A stretch of 18,787 nucleotides of DNA from Desulfobacterales bacterium (GTDB taxonomy: Bacteria > Desulfobacterota > Desulfobacteria > Desulfobacterales > 4be13). The notes under the pieces were generated by a model that saw nothing but the letters and a program-made list of their open reading frames with translations, did not search any database and was not told the origin of the DNA. The stretch covers positions 5,916 through 24,702 of the forward strand of contig JAOZRQ010000029.1 of NCBI GenBank assembly GCA_029940115.1, in the 5' to 3' direction. Shown here piece after piece: positions 5,536 through 13,079 of the stretch (position 1 is its first letter; the number at the start of each line of letters is the position of its first letter). The position numbers and the translations under genes are program-made.

Positions 5536-8147
5536 TCTACGATCGCATACACATTCTCCATGGCCGCATCCAATTTTTCCGGATAGGTCCCGCCGGCTTG
5601 GGCCATGTCGGGTCTTCCGCCGCCGCTGCCGCCGACGACGGCGGCGACCTGTTTGATGATGTTCCCCGCGTGGAACCGGTCGGTGAGATCCTTGGTCACC
5701 ACCGCAATCAGCAGGGCCTTCCCTTCTGATGCGCTTCCGAGGACCACGACCCCTGATCCGATCTTGTCCCGGAATTGGTCCGCCAGTTCCCTGAGCGCGG
5801 CGGGGGTGTCCACCGAGACCTTTTTGGCAAGCACCTTGACGCCCTTTATGATCTTGATCTCAAAGCGGTCCGCGGACATGGCGGCCAGCTTTGCCTTGAT
5901 CCGCTCCACCTCTTTCTCAAGGGACTTTTGGGACGCAAGGGTCTTCTCAAGCCGTCGCACCACCGCATCCGGTTTGTCTCTGAGCAGATTGGCCGTGTCA
6001 CGGAGAATCTTTGACGCATGTTGCACATGGGCCACCGCGTCCGATCCGGTCAGGGCTTCGATTCTTCTCACGCCGGAGGCCACGCTCGACTCGCCCACGA
6101 TCTTGAAGAAGCCGATGTCGCCGGTGTTGCGGGTATGGGTGCCGCCGCAGAGTTCCTTGCTGAAATCGGCAAGGGAGATCACCCTCACCCGGTCCCCGTA
6201 CTTCTCCTCAAAGAGCGCGGTCGCGCCGGATTTGAAGGCCTCCTCCGCGTCCATCTCCATTTTCTGGACCGAGACATTCTCCCGGATTCGCTCGTTCACA
6301 AGGGTCTCGATCCGGTCGAGTGCTTCGGGTTCCACTTGGGAGAAATGGGTGAAGTCGAAGCGGAGCCTCTCCGACGCCACCATGGAGCCGGCCTGCTTCA
6401 CATGATCTCCCAGCACCTTGCGCAACGCGTAGTGGAGGATATGGGTCGCGGTGTGGTTGCACGCAGTCGCGTCCCTTGTGGTGGTGTCAACCGTGAGGGT
6501 GACACTCTCCCCCTTCTTCACGCGTCCTGAGACGATCTTCCCCTTGTGGATGATCAGGCCGGTCGGGTCCTTGATGGTGTCGGAGACCACCATATCCAGA
6601 TCAGGGCCCGTGATCCGTCCGGTGTCTCCCATCTGTCCGCCGGACTCTCCATAGAAGGGGGTGGCTTGGGTCACCACCTTGACCGTTTTCCCCGCGGAAG
6701 CCGCCTCAACCGCTTGGTCATTCTCCACCAGCAGAAGTACCGTTGCATCGTAGTGCAGCTTGTCATAGCCCACGAACTTGGGCTTGACGCCCGTGGCCGA
6801 GAGCTGCTTGTATGCGTCGCTGATCTTGGAAAAGGTCGTGACGGAGCGGGATTGCTCCCGTTGCCGGTCCATGTTCTCATCAAACCCGTTCATGTCCAGA
6901 GTCATCTCTTTGTCCCGGACCACATCCCGGACAATGTCCACCGGAAACCCGTAAGTGTCGTAGAGCTTGAAGATCACCCCGCCGGGAACCTCCTTCTCCC
7001 CTTTCTCCTTCATCTCCGAAAGGGTGTCGTTCAGGAGCCTCAGACCGGTGTCCAAGGTCTCTGAAAAACGGATCTCCTCGTTTCTTATCACGTTGGTGAT
7101 GAACGCGGCACCTTCTGAAAGCTCCGGATACGCCGGCTTCATGATGTCGAACACGACCCCTGCGGTTTCATGGAGAAACGGCTTTGCCAAGCCAATGTTC
7201 CGGCCGTAGCGGATGGCCCGGCGCATGATCCGCCGAAGCACATATCCCCTCCCCTCGTTGGAGGGGAGCACCCCGTCACCGATGAGGAACGCGGCAGCCC
7301 GGCTGTGATCGGCGATCACCTTCATGGCCACATCCGCCTCAGCCGACTCTCCGAGCCTCTTCTCCGAAAGATATTCGGCCTTTCGGATAATCGGAAGCAT
7401 CAGGTCGGTGTCGAAATTGGTGCCGACATCCTGAAGCACCGAGACCACCCGCTCAAGCCCCATGCCGGTGTCAATGCTCGGCTTGGGGAGCGGGGTCATC
7501 TTGCCGGATTCATCCCGGTTGAACTGCATGAACACCAGATTCCAGATTTCGAGGAACCGGTCGCATTCACACCCGATCTTGCAGTCCGGCTGGCCGCATC
7601 CGAAGGCCTCTCCCCGGTCCAGATGGATTTCGGAGCAGGGCCCGCAAGGACCGGTCTCCCCCATGGCCCAGAAATTGTCCTTTTCCCCAAATCTGACAAT
7701 CCGATCCTCCGGCACCCCGGTATTCCTGTGCCAGAGATTATGCGCCTCGTCGTCGTCCAGATAGATGGATATCCAGAGTTTGTCAGCCGGCAGACCATAT
7801 CCATTGGTCATCAGATCCCAGGCAAACTCAATGGCCTTCTCCTTGAAGTAGTCTCCAAAGGAGAAATTGCCGAGCATCTCGAAAAAGGTGTGATGCCTCG
7901 CGGTGTAGCCGACATTCTCCAAGTCGTTGTGCTTCCCGCCTGCACGGACACATTTCTGAGATGTGGCTGCCCGGACATAGCCTCTCTTCTCCTCGCCCAA
8001 AAAGGTGCGCTTGAACTGCACCATTCCGGCATTGGTAAAGAGCAACGTCGGATCATCCTGTGGAACCAGAGAGGAACTCCGGACCACCTGATGATGACGT
8101 TTTTCAAAATAGTCAAGAAATTGTCTGCGTATCTCGTTCCCTGTCAT
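5523..8147 (-). CDS. alaS: Alanyl-tRNA synthetase
   Basis: This 874-residue enzyme charges tRNA-Ala and edits mischarged Ser/Gly, acting in the cytoplasm. All expected parts are present: a class II catalytic core (residues 1 to about 250, with TNAGMVQFK, ARHHTFFEMLGNFSFGDYF and GMGLERV), the tRNA-recognition helices, the editing domain with H565 and H569 (CNHTATHILH) and C667/H671 (CGGTHT), and a C-terminal DHHA1-like domain. Length is normal for the family. I use the ATG at 8147; a TTG two codons upstream also lies in frame. The leader contains three GGATC repeats and no canonical Shine-Dalgarno. The gene lies downstream of recA on the same strand, separated by a TnpB remnant and a heptamer array. 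Its stop codon is embedded in a dispersed inverted repeat. Confidence 0.98.
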   Translation of the reverse strand: MTGNEIRRQFLDYFEKRHHQVVRSSSLVPQDDPTLLFTNAGMVQFKRTFLGEEKRGYVRAATSQKCVRAGGKHNDLENVGYTARHHTFFEMLGNFSFGDYFKEKAIEFAWDLMTNGYGLPADKLWISIYLDDDEAHNLWHRNTGVPEDRIVRFGEKDNFWAMGETGPCGPCSEIHLDRGEAFGCGQPDCKIGCECDRFLEIWNLVFMQFNRDESGKMTPLPKPSIDTGMGLERVVSVLQDVGTNFDTDLMLPIIRKAEYLSEKRLGESAEADVAMKVIADHSRAAAFLIGDGVLPSNEGRGYVLRRIMRRAIRYGRNIGLAKPFLHETAGVVFDIMKPAYPELSEGAAFITNVIRNEEIRFSETLDTGLRLLNDTLSEMKEKGEKEVPGGVIFKLYDTYGFPVDIVRDVVRDKEMTLDMNGFDENMDRQREQSRSVTTFSKISDAYKQLSATGVKPKFVGYDKLHYDATVLLLVENDQAVEAASAGKTVKVVTQATPFYGESGGQMGDTGRITGPDLDMVVSDTIKDPTGLIIHKGKIVSGRVKKGESVTLTVDTTTRDATACNHTATHILHYALRKVLGDHVKQAGSMVASERLRFDFTHFSQVEPEALDRIETLVNERIRENVSVQKMEMDAEEAFKSGATALFEEKYGDRVRVISLADFSKELCGGTHTRNTGDIGFFKIVGESSVASGVRRIEALTGSDAVAHVQHASKILRDTANLLRDKPDAVVRRLEKTLASQKSLEKEVERIKAKLAAMSADRFEIKIIKGVKVLAKKVSVDTPAALRELADQFRDKIGSGVVVLGSASEGKALLIAVVTKDLTDRFHAGNIIKQVAAVVGGSGGGRPDMAQAGGTYPEKLDAAMENVYAIVETSA

Positions 8148-8187
8148 AATCAACCGATCCGATCCGATCCTTTTTTCTTAATGGTTT

Positions 8188-8739
8188 TTAACAATCATTA
8201 ACTGCGCTGATAAAATCAGCGGGTGAATCTACCAAAGCCCGCAACAAAATGTTGCGAGCGCCGACTATATCCCGATCTGCTCTTGATCTGTCTGTAAGCC
8301 TTATCCACTTCGCACCACCAACATTCCTGATCTCACCGGTCTGCGGATGTGTCTTGCTGGTGTATGCTTCGCAACAATCCACAACTGATCTGCCGGTTAG
8401 GGATGCCTTCCACTTCAGAATTTGCTTGAACTGGTAATGCGTGAAGGTGAGCATCATCCGGACAGTTTTTTTCCTGATCTTGCGCCCGGCTTTTGATGTC
8501 ATCTGACTCGTCTCGAAAGTCGGAAGCAGAATCACGCCGAAATTGTCGGCAAGAAATTTTGCAGTCTTGAAGTGAAGCTCGGTTATCAGGTTCCCAATCT
8601 TTCCTTGCATCCGGCGGACCGCCTTGGTCAGCGATTTCCGTTTCTGCTTATTCCCGCATTTGTCCCGCTTGGAGATCAATTCATCCAAGTGGCAACATAA
8701 CCGCTGGATCTGGGAAAAGTCGCCTTTGCCGATGTTTCC
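8188..8739 (-). pseudogene. 5'-truncated TnpB (IS200/IS605-type OrfB) remnant
   Basis: The frame is open from 8739, just after a TGA, to the stop at 8188 (183 residues). It shows the second half of a TnpB nuclease: GKGDFSQIQRLCCHLDELIS, FLADNFGVILLPTFETSQM (second RuvC acidic residue, E), EAYTSKTHPQTGEI..NVGGAKWI and DRDIVGARNILLRAL (last RuvC acidic residue, D). The zinc-finger segment reads THPQTGE rather than the common CxxC pairs, as in some Fanzor-like TnpB subgroups. The N-terminal half, with the first RuvC Asp, is missing, and a repeat array sits at the break. No TnpA and no clear element ends are visible. A 7-bp hairpin (CGCTGAT-aaa-ATCAGCG, about 8205-8221) lies in the last codons and may be the remnant of the guide-RNA or right-end structure. 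It occupies the place between recA and alaS where recX is often found. Confidence 0.85.
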
Positions 8740-8743
8740 TCAG

Positions 8744-8990
8744 GGTGATGCGTGAGGCGTGAGGCGTGATGCGTGATGCGTGAGGAGCAATGCTCAACTA
8801 CGCCTCACGTTTCACGCCCACGTTTCACGCCTCACGTTTCACGCCTCACGCCCCACGTTTCACGCCCCACGATTCACGCCTCACGTTTCACGCCCCACGT
8901 TTCACGCCCCACGTTTCACGCCCCACGTTCCACGCCCCACGTTTCACGCCTCACGTTTCACGCCCCACGTTTCACGTTTCACGCCTCACG
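8744..8990. repeat. Heptamer tandem repeat with an inverted short arm, next to recA stop
   Basis: From 8803 to 8990 there are 27 contiguous units of the form NNNCACG (mainly TTTCACG, CCCCACG and CCTCACG). All are 7 bases except the third, which is 6. At 8751-8785 five units of the reverse complement occur (CGTGAGG/CGTGATG), plus a degenerate one from 8744. The two arms are separated by 17 bases (8786-8802). The array ends six bases before the recA stop codon (8999-8997) and borders the broken 5' end of tnpB. Because 7 is not a multiple of 3, all + strand frames stay open, which creates spurious ORFs. Confidence 0.95.
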
Positions 8991-8996
8991 CCTGAG

Positions 8997-10073
8997 TCAT
9001 TCGTCCTCTTTCTTTCCCTTTGCTGTTGTTTTGGATGCGTAATTGCTCTGAGCTGATTTTGCCGGGGCTTCTTCCGGTTTTTTGTCGATCCCCATGCCCC
9101 CTCTGACCTTGGCAAGCGCGGTTTCATATTTGGCGGGATTCTCCTGGAAGTATTTCTTCACATTTTCCCGGCCTTGGCCGATTCGTTCGCCTTCATAGGA
9201 ATACCAGGACCCACTTTTGTCAATGATGCCGACTTCGACGCCCATGTCCAGCAGATCCCCGGTACGGGAGATCCCTTCGCCGTAGGTGATGTCGAACTCA
9301 GCCTCCCGGAATGGCGGGGCCATCTTGTTCTTGACCACCCGCACCTTTGTCCGGTTCCCGACGATCTCTTGGCCTTCCTTGATCGCGCCCTTCCCTCGGA
9401 TCTCCAGCCGCATGGAAGAGTAGAATTTGAGGGCGTTTCCGCCGGTGGTGGTTTCAGGAGAGCCGAACACGATGCCGATCTTCATGCGGATCTGGTTGAT
9501 GAAGATCACCGCGGTCATGGTCTTTCCGATGGCTCCGGTCAGCTTTCGCAATGCCTGGGACATGAGCCTGGCTTGGAGGCCCATGTGTGCGTCTCCCATT
9601 TCCCCCTCGATCTCGGCCCGGGGGACCAGCGCGGCCACCGAGTCTATGACGATGACGTCTATCGCGCCGCTTCGGACCAGCATCTCCGTGATTTCCAAGG
9701 CCTGTTCCCCGGTATCCGGCTGGGAGATCAGAAGCTCGTCACAGTTGATCCCCAGTTTTTTCGCATACACAGTGTCGAGGGCATGCTCCGCGTCGACAAA
9801 CGCGGCAATCCCTTTCCGTTGCTGGGCTTGGGCCACCACATGGAGCGCGAGGGTCGTCTTGCCCGACGCCTCGGGACCGAAAATCTCCGTGACCCTGCCC
9901 CGGGGTACCCCGCCGATGCCTAGTGCTTTGTCAAGTGAGAGAGAGCCGGTGGGTATGACGGGGATATCCACAATCGGCTTGCTCCCCAGCTTCATGATGG
10001 AACCCTTTCCGAATTGGCGTTCTATCTGATCCATGGCGGTCTTCACCGCCCGGTCCTTGTCTGATGTACTCAT
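8997..10073 (-). CDS. recA: Recombinase RecA
   Basis: This 358-residue protein is a full-length bacterial RecA, the ATP-dependent strand-exchange protein of homologous repair that also triggers LexA cleavage. It has the N-terminal polymerisation helix, Walker A GPEASGKT (66-73), the Walker B strand VIVIDSVAALVPRAE, the L1/L2 DNA-binding loops (L2 around IRMKIGIVFGSPETTTGG) and a C-terminal domain ending in a Lys/Asp/Glu-rich tail. A strong Shine-Dalgarno (AAAGGAGG) precedes ATG 10073. The upstream methyltransferase gene ends only 22 bases away, so recA may share its transcript. A separate recA promoter would have to lie inside that gene, and no LexA box was recognised. No recX follows. The downstream neighbour is a repeat array that begins six bases after the stop. 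Confidence 0.99.
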   Translation of the reverse strand: MSTSDKDRAVKTAMDQIERQFGKGSIMKLGSKPIVDIPVIPTGSLSLDKALGIGGVPRGRVTEIFGPEASGKTTLALHVVAQAQQRKGIAAFVDAEHALDTVYAKKLGINCDELLISQPDTGEQALEITEMLVRSGAIDVIVIDSVAALVPRAEIEGEMGDAHMGLQARLMSQALRKLTGAIGKTMTAVIFINQIRMKIGIVFGSPETTTGGNALKFYSSMRLEIRGKGAIKEGQEIVGNRTKVRVVKNKMAPPFREAEFDITYGEGISRTGDLLDMGVEVGIIDKSGSWYSYEGERIGQGRENVKKYFQENPAKYETALAKVRGGMGIDKKPEEAPAKSAQSNYASKTTAKGKKEDE

Positions 10074-10095
10074 TCATCCTCCTTTCATCCTTCCC

Positions 10096-11694
10096 TCAAG
10101 CCACAAGCAACGCGGCCCGCGCCAGATAGGCCAGCCGCTGGTTGATGTCCTTTTCCAAAAACGCCCGAATCGCCTCAGGATCGGATATTGGCTGGTTATC
10201 CTGTTGGGCGGCCAGTTTGCCGCTTTTGATCAGTTCACCCAAATACGCGAACTGTGCCGCGCGGTCCCGGGTGCCGTCCAGCGCGGAAGCCAGGTATTGC
10301 GCCAGCGGATCAAGGGGGACCTGTTCATGGCGAAGGTTCACCACCGATGTCCCCTTTCTGCTCTGATAGGCCGCCAGCGGACTGACCTTTGGCCGCTCGC
10401 TTATTGCCGTGACAAAACCACCCTGCCAGGTACGCAACTCCACCACGTTGACAATATAGCTCTGAAGCATGTCCGTTGCAAGGAAATGGGGCTCACGCTG
10501 CACCGGTTTCCCTTGCAAGGCCGGGTCATGATCCATCCGTTGGATGGCCTTGTTGAACAAGGTGTTGAAATCAACGGAACGCGGCCAGTTCTCGATGAGC
10601 ACCATCATCGCCGCCTTGGTCAGGGGGCGGTTTGTGGTGATGTTCTGCCCCTTGGGGGTGCGGAAGGTCTGCTGGACACCCGGCGAAAAATCCATCTTCC
10701 TGCCGGGTGGGTCTCCGGCATCCAGCCGGGCAGGTGAGGCCAGCAACAGGGTGTTGATATCCCCGGGGCCCAGATTCCGTTTGAGGGGTATGTTCCTGTG
10801 GCACAAGAGGGTTTGTCGGAAATGACGGTTTCGGAGAAAGTCCATGTACTGTTCCGTGGCGATGATGTTCTTGTTGATCTTCGTCAATGTCTCCGCGGCC
10901 TCCTTTGGCAACCTGCTGGCCAGCATGGTTCCGAAATCCGATTCTCCGAGATATTGCAGTCCGTGCGCGCCGGCCCGTTCAGCAAACTGGTGGAAATAGA
11001 TCGGGTCATTCACCTCTTCGAGATGGTCGTGAAAAAGATACCAATCCGCGGTGCGGTTGATCAGTTCCAGCTCGTTTTTCAGCAACAGACCGTAAGAATT
11101 GTTCTCTGTGGGAACGTAGCGCGCCAGGAAGTCTATCAGGGCCTTGGCTTGGTCAATCCGCTGCCGGGTTCCCTTGAACTGCTTGATATGATACAGCATC
11201 ATATGGCGCAACATCTCCCGCATATGCCATCCGGGATAGGTGTTGTAGCTGATATAGACGATCCCCTGCGGTGCGAGATTGGCGGTGGCGACGGCCAGGA
11301 TCTTCTCTTGGACGTCGGGGGGCACCCACGAGAACACGCCGTGGCTGATGATATAATCAAAGGTCCCATAAGACGCGTCCACATCCAGGATGCTGGCGTG
11401 TTCGATGCGGATGTTCTCAAGGCCGAGTTCCCGAATGGTCTGGTTCCCCTCCTCCACTTGCCGCGCCGAGAGGTCCACGCCGACAAATTCGCTCTCTGGC
11501 AGGCAGACGGCCATGGGGGTCAGATTGCCGCCACTGGCGCATCCGAGTTCAAGCACACGGCACTTCGTGACTGGCATCGGGGTCATGCCGAACAGGCGGC
11601 CGATGGTGGCCAGGCGGTCTGGATGACTCTGGGCGAACGCATGACTGCCATACGGAACTTCGTCATAGCTGGTCTGATTTTCTGTATCTGTCAT
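10096..11694 (-). CDS. SAM-dependent methyltransferase with C-terminal regulatory domain
   Basis: I place the start at ATG 11694 (532 residues), because the 26 codons of an upstream in-frame extension (to 11772) are low-complexity Thr/Gln/Asn repeat sequence. The N-terminal half is a class I methyltransferase: motif I VLELGCASGG (47-56), D74 at the end of strand 2 in FVGVDLSARQ, and motif IV-like FDYIISHGVFSWVP. The C-terminal half (about 200-300) matches the MethyTransf_Reg type of regulatory domain, followed by a region rich in helices. The substrate is unknown; related proteins are annotated only as methyltransferases. The gene precedes recA by 22 bases on the same strand, suggesting cotranscription. 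There is little Shine-Dalgarno signal (AACAGGCAAA). Family assignment is good; function is open. Confidence 0.85.
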   Translation of the reverse strand: MTDTENQTSYDEVPYGSHAFAQSHPDRLATIGRLFGMTPMPVTKCRVLELGCASGGNLTPMAVCLPESEFVGVDLSARQVEEGNQTIRELGLENIRIEHASILDVDASYGTFDYIISHGVFSWVPPDVQEKILAVATANLAPQGIVYISYNTYPGWHMREMLRHMMLYHIKQFKGTRQRIDQAKALIDFLARYVPTENNSYGLLLKNELELINRTADWYLFHDHLEEVNDPIYFHQFAERAGAHGLQYLGESDFGTMLASRLPKEAAETLTKINKNIIATEQYMDFLRNRHFRQTLLCHRNIPLKRNLGPGDINTLLLASPARLDAGDPPGRKMDFSPGVQQTFRTPKGQNITTNRPLTKAAMMVLIENWPRSVDFNTLFNKAIQRMDHDPALQGKPVQREPHFLATDMLQSYIVNVVELRTWQGGFVTAISERPKVSPLAAYQSRKGTSVVNLRHEQVPLDPLAQYLASALDGTRDRAAQFAYLGELIKSGKLAAQQDNQPISDPEAIRAFLEKDINQRLAYLARAALLVA

Positions 11695-12001
11695 TTTGCC
11701 TGTTGTCCGTTGGTTGTTGGTTGTGGTTTGTTGTCGGTGGTCCGTTGCAAGGGGGCCGATGGTTGCTGACAAGTCTTATCCGGGCGCATTTGCAAGTTCG
11801 GGGAATTGTCCCGGAGGGACTTGTGAGAACAGCCCGGCAATTCATTGCCGCCGGATTGACAAATCCGGCGGAGGTTCGGATTTGGCAATCCGAACGCAGA
11901 GTTCAGCGGGCGGGGTTTTCCGATGCGCCCCGCCCGTCCGCCCGTCCGCTATAACGCCGGGTTATGCCCGTGTGTTCATGTTCAACCGGTTTTGACTGTC
12001 C
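11695..12001. repeat. Intergenic block of low-complexity leader and four consecutive hairpins
   Basis: Bases 11696-11755 are a TTG/GTT-rich degenerate repeat (TTGTTGG, TTGTCGG-like). Four perfect inverted repeats follow in a row: CGGCAAT/ATTGCCG (11835-11850), CCGCCGGATT/AATCCGGCGG with loop GACA (11848-11871), GTTCGGATT/AATCCGAAC (11874-11895) and GGGCGGGG/CCCCGCCC (11908-11935). The second and third recur near 12726 and 17381. No gene was found; open frames through this block are translations of the palindromes. Confidence 0.85.
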
Positions 12002-12415
12002 TCATTTTTTCAGCAAAATTGTGAAGCCCGCCTGCTCAAAATGATGATCTGTTGTGAATATTTCGGTAATTCCAAAGTCTTCCGCCACAATCATGCTGAT
12101 GCAGTCTACAAAACCCCACTCTTTGTCATTCATCTGTCTGAATCTCTGAAACCCCCGTTCTGTCAGGGCTTCATCTGTGTTGACCCATTTCCATTTCTCC
12201 GAAGTTCTGACAGCTTCTATTATTTTTACAGCAGCGGGTCTGAGGCTGACCTTGCTGAAAGCATTTCCGAATTCAAGCAAAACGGCATTCGTGGTCACAA
12301 ATTTTTTCCGGGACCGCCTCAGTTCGTTCCTTATTCTGACAGCCTGCTGATGGAAGGCATCTCTCCTGTTTCCGAGAGCAATCAGAGCCGATGTGTCAAC
12401 AAAAACAGGTTTCAT
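12002..12415 (-). CDS. PIN-domain ribonuclease toxin (VapC-like)
   Basis: This 137-residue protein has all four acidic residues of a PIN domain: D7 in FVDTSALIAL, E48 in NAVLLEFGNAF, D104 in WGFVDCIS and D123 in IFTTDHHFEQAGF. These bind the metal ions that drive RNA cleavage. VapC-type toxins act in the cytoplasm on tRNA or rRNA and are held inactive by a small partner. Here the partner gene overlaps by four bases (ATGA), the usual order of antitoxin before toxin. The length is typical and no key residue is missing, so the toxin should be functional. The pair sits between thpR and the methyltransferase-recA unit and is flanked on both sides by dispersed palindromes. Confidence 0.92.
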   Translation of the reverse strand: MKPVFVDTSALIALGNRRDAFHQQAVRIRNELRRSRKKFVTTNAVLLEFGNAFSKVSLRPAAVKIIEAVRTSEKWKWVNTDEALTERGFQRFRQMNDKEWGFVDCISMIVAEDFGITEIFTTDHHFEQAGFTILLKK

Positions 12416-12651
12416 GAGCGTTTCTCCGCTCCGTAAAGATAGTGATCATGGTTCTCGGCAAAATCTTTGATTCCGGTGTCAACAGCGATTTCGTCAATGT
12501 CAAGATTGTCCCACGGATCGTCATATGCCGGCATCTTTTTTCGAACTTCGCAGGATACGCCTTCTTTTACAAAAATTTCTTCTATTTTCGTAATCAGTCG
12601 CACAATCTTTTCGTTCGGAACTATTTCGGATACATTTATTGTCAGTTGCAT
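12412..12651 (-). CDS. Antitoxin partner of the PIN-domain toxin
   Basis: This is a 79-residue acidic protein directly upstream of, and overlapping by four bases, the PIN toxin gene. The first 35 residues (MQLTINVSEIVPNEKIVRLI) look like a beta strand and helix. The C-terminal part is rich in Asp/Glu and aromatic residues (PAYDDPWDNLDIDEIAVDTG...DHYLYG), as expected for a segment that wraps around and blocks a PIN active site. I do not recognise a specific DNA-binding fold, so the assignment rests mainly on gene context. In such operons the antitoxin usually represses the shared promoter, which would lie in the AT-rich 12652-12710. No strong Shine-Dalgarno is visible. Confidence 0.8.
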   Translation of the reverse strand: MQLTINVSEIVPNEKIVRLITKIEEIFVKEGVSCEVRKKMPAYDDPWDNLDIDEIAVDTGIKDFAENHDHYLYGAEKRS

Positions 12652-12711
12652 TGTTTTTTACCGTTCTTATTTTTTTGTTTCTTTCATCAAAGGGCATAAC
12701 CGAGCATGAGA

Positions 12712-12833
12712 GGGGAGACTCGCTGCCGCCGGATTGACAAATCCGGCGGTTCGGATTTGGCAATCGTTCGACGGCTCGACTGAGCTCGCCGAAGTCTGAG
12801 CTCACGCCGAAGTCCGAACCGAGCATGAGGGGC
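12712..12833. repeat. Dispersed palindromic repeat cluster
   Basis: It contains CCGCCGGATT-gaca-AATCCGGCGG (12726-12749). This is followed by TTCGGATTTGGCAATCG and TTCGACGGCTCGACTGAGC, then GAGCTCACGCCGAAGTCCGA and ACCGAGCATGAGGGG. The same modules occur in other orders at 11835-11895, 5478-5535 and 17325-17405. The CGCCGAAGTC module appears twice in succession here (from about 12787 and 12807). No gene is present. Confidence 0.85.
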
Positions 12834-12900
12834 AGATTCGACGGGTTTCACCGAATATGTGGTCTGTTGCCATCTGTTTGTGGTCTGTTGTCCCTTTGAG

Positions 12901-13079
12901 CGTGAACGTGAACGTGAACGTGAACGTGAACTTGAACCAAGACGTTAGCGGGCAAGTTCAAGTAGTTCAAGTATAAGTTCAAGTATAAGTTCAAGTTCAA
13001 GTTCAAGTTCAAGTTCACGTTTAAGTTCACGTTCAAGTTCACGTTCACGTTCACGTTTAAGTTCAAGTATAAGTTCACG
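12901..13079. repeat. Hexamer tandem repeat with an inverted short arm, starting at thpR stop
   Basis: Bases 12901-12936 are six units of CGTGAA/CTTGAA. After a 15-16-base spacer (12937-12952), a longer tract of the opposite orientation runs to 13079, with units TTCAAG, TTCACG, TTTAAG and TATAAG. The thpR stop codon (13077-13075) lies inside the last TTCACG unit. A minus-strand frame through the tract (Asn/Leu/Val repeats) is an artefact of a 6-base period. Confidence 0.93.

Noticed and set aside
7170..8201. Long + strand ORF over the 5' part of alaS, and similar ones over recA and the methyltransferase
   Set aside because: They are shadow frames in GC-rich codons of certain genes. The opposite strand encodes conserved enzymes.
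8773..9056. Three overlapping + strand ORFs of 71-89 codons rich in His/Ser/Pro/Arg repeats
   Set aside because: They are translations of the heptamer array in its three frames. A 7-base repeat lacking stops leaves every frame open.
10074..10095. LexA-type operator for recA
   Set aside because: The 22-base gap before recA holds only the Shine-Dalgarno. No inverted operator could be recognised, and the lineage-specific LexA motif is not known from this window.
11691..11888. Short minus-strand ORFs sharing residues such as RRICQSGG with ORFs near 12521-12826
   Set aside because: The shared residues are translations of the dispersed palindrome, not a protein family.
12848..13078. Minus-strand ORF of Asn-Leu/Asn-Val dipeptides
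   Set aside because: It is the hexamer repeat read in frame, with no ribosome-binding site and no non-repetitive core.
8744..13079. Tandem arrays considered as CRISPR
   Set aside because: Units are 6-7 bases, without 20-40-base repeats or unique spacers, and no cas genes are present.
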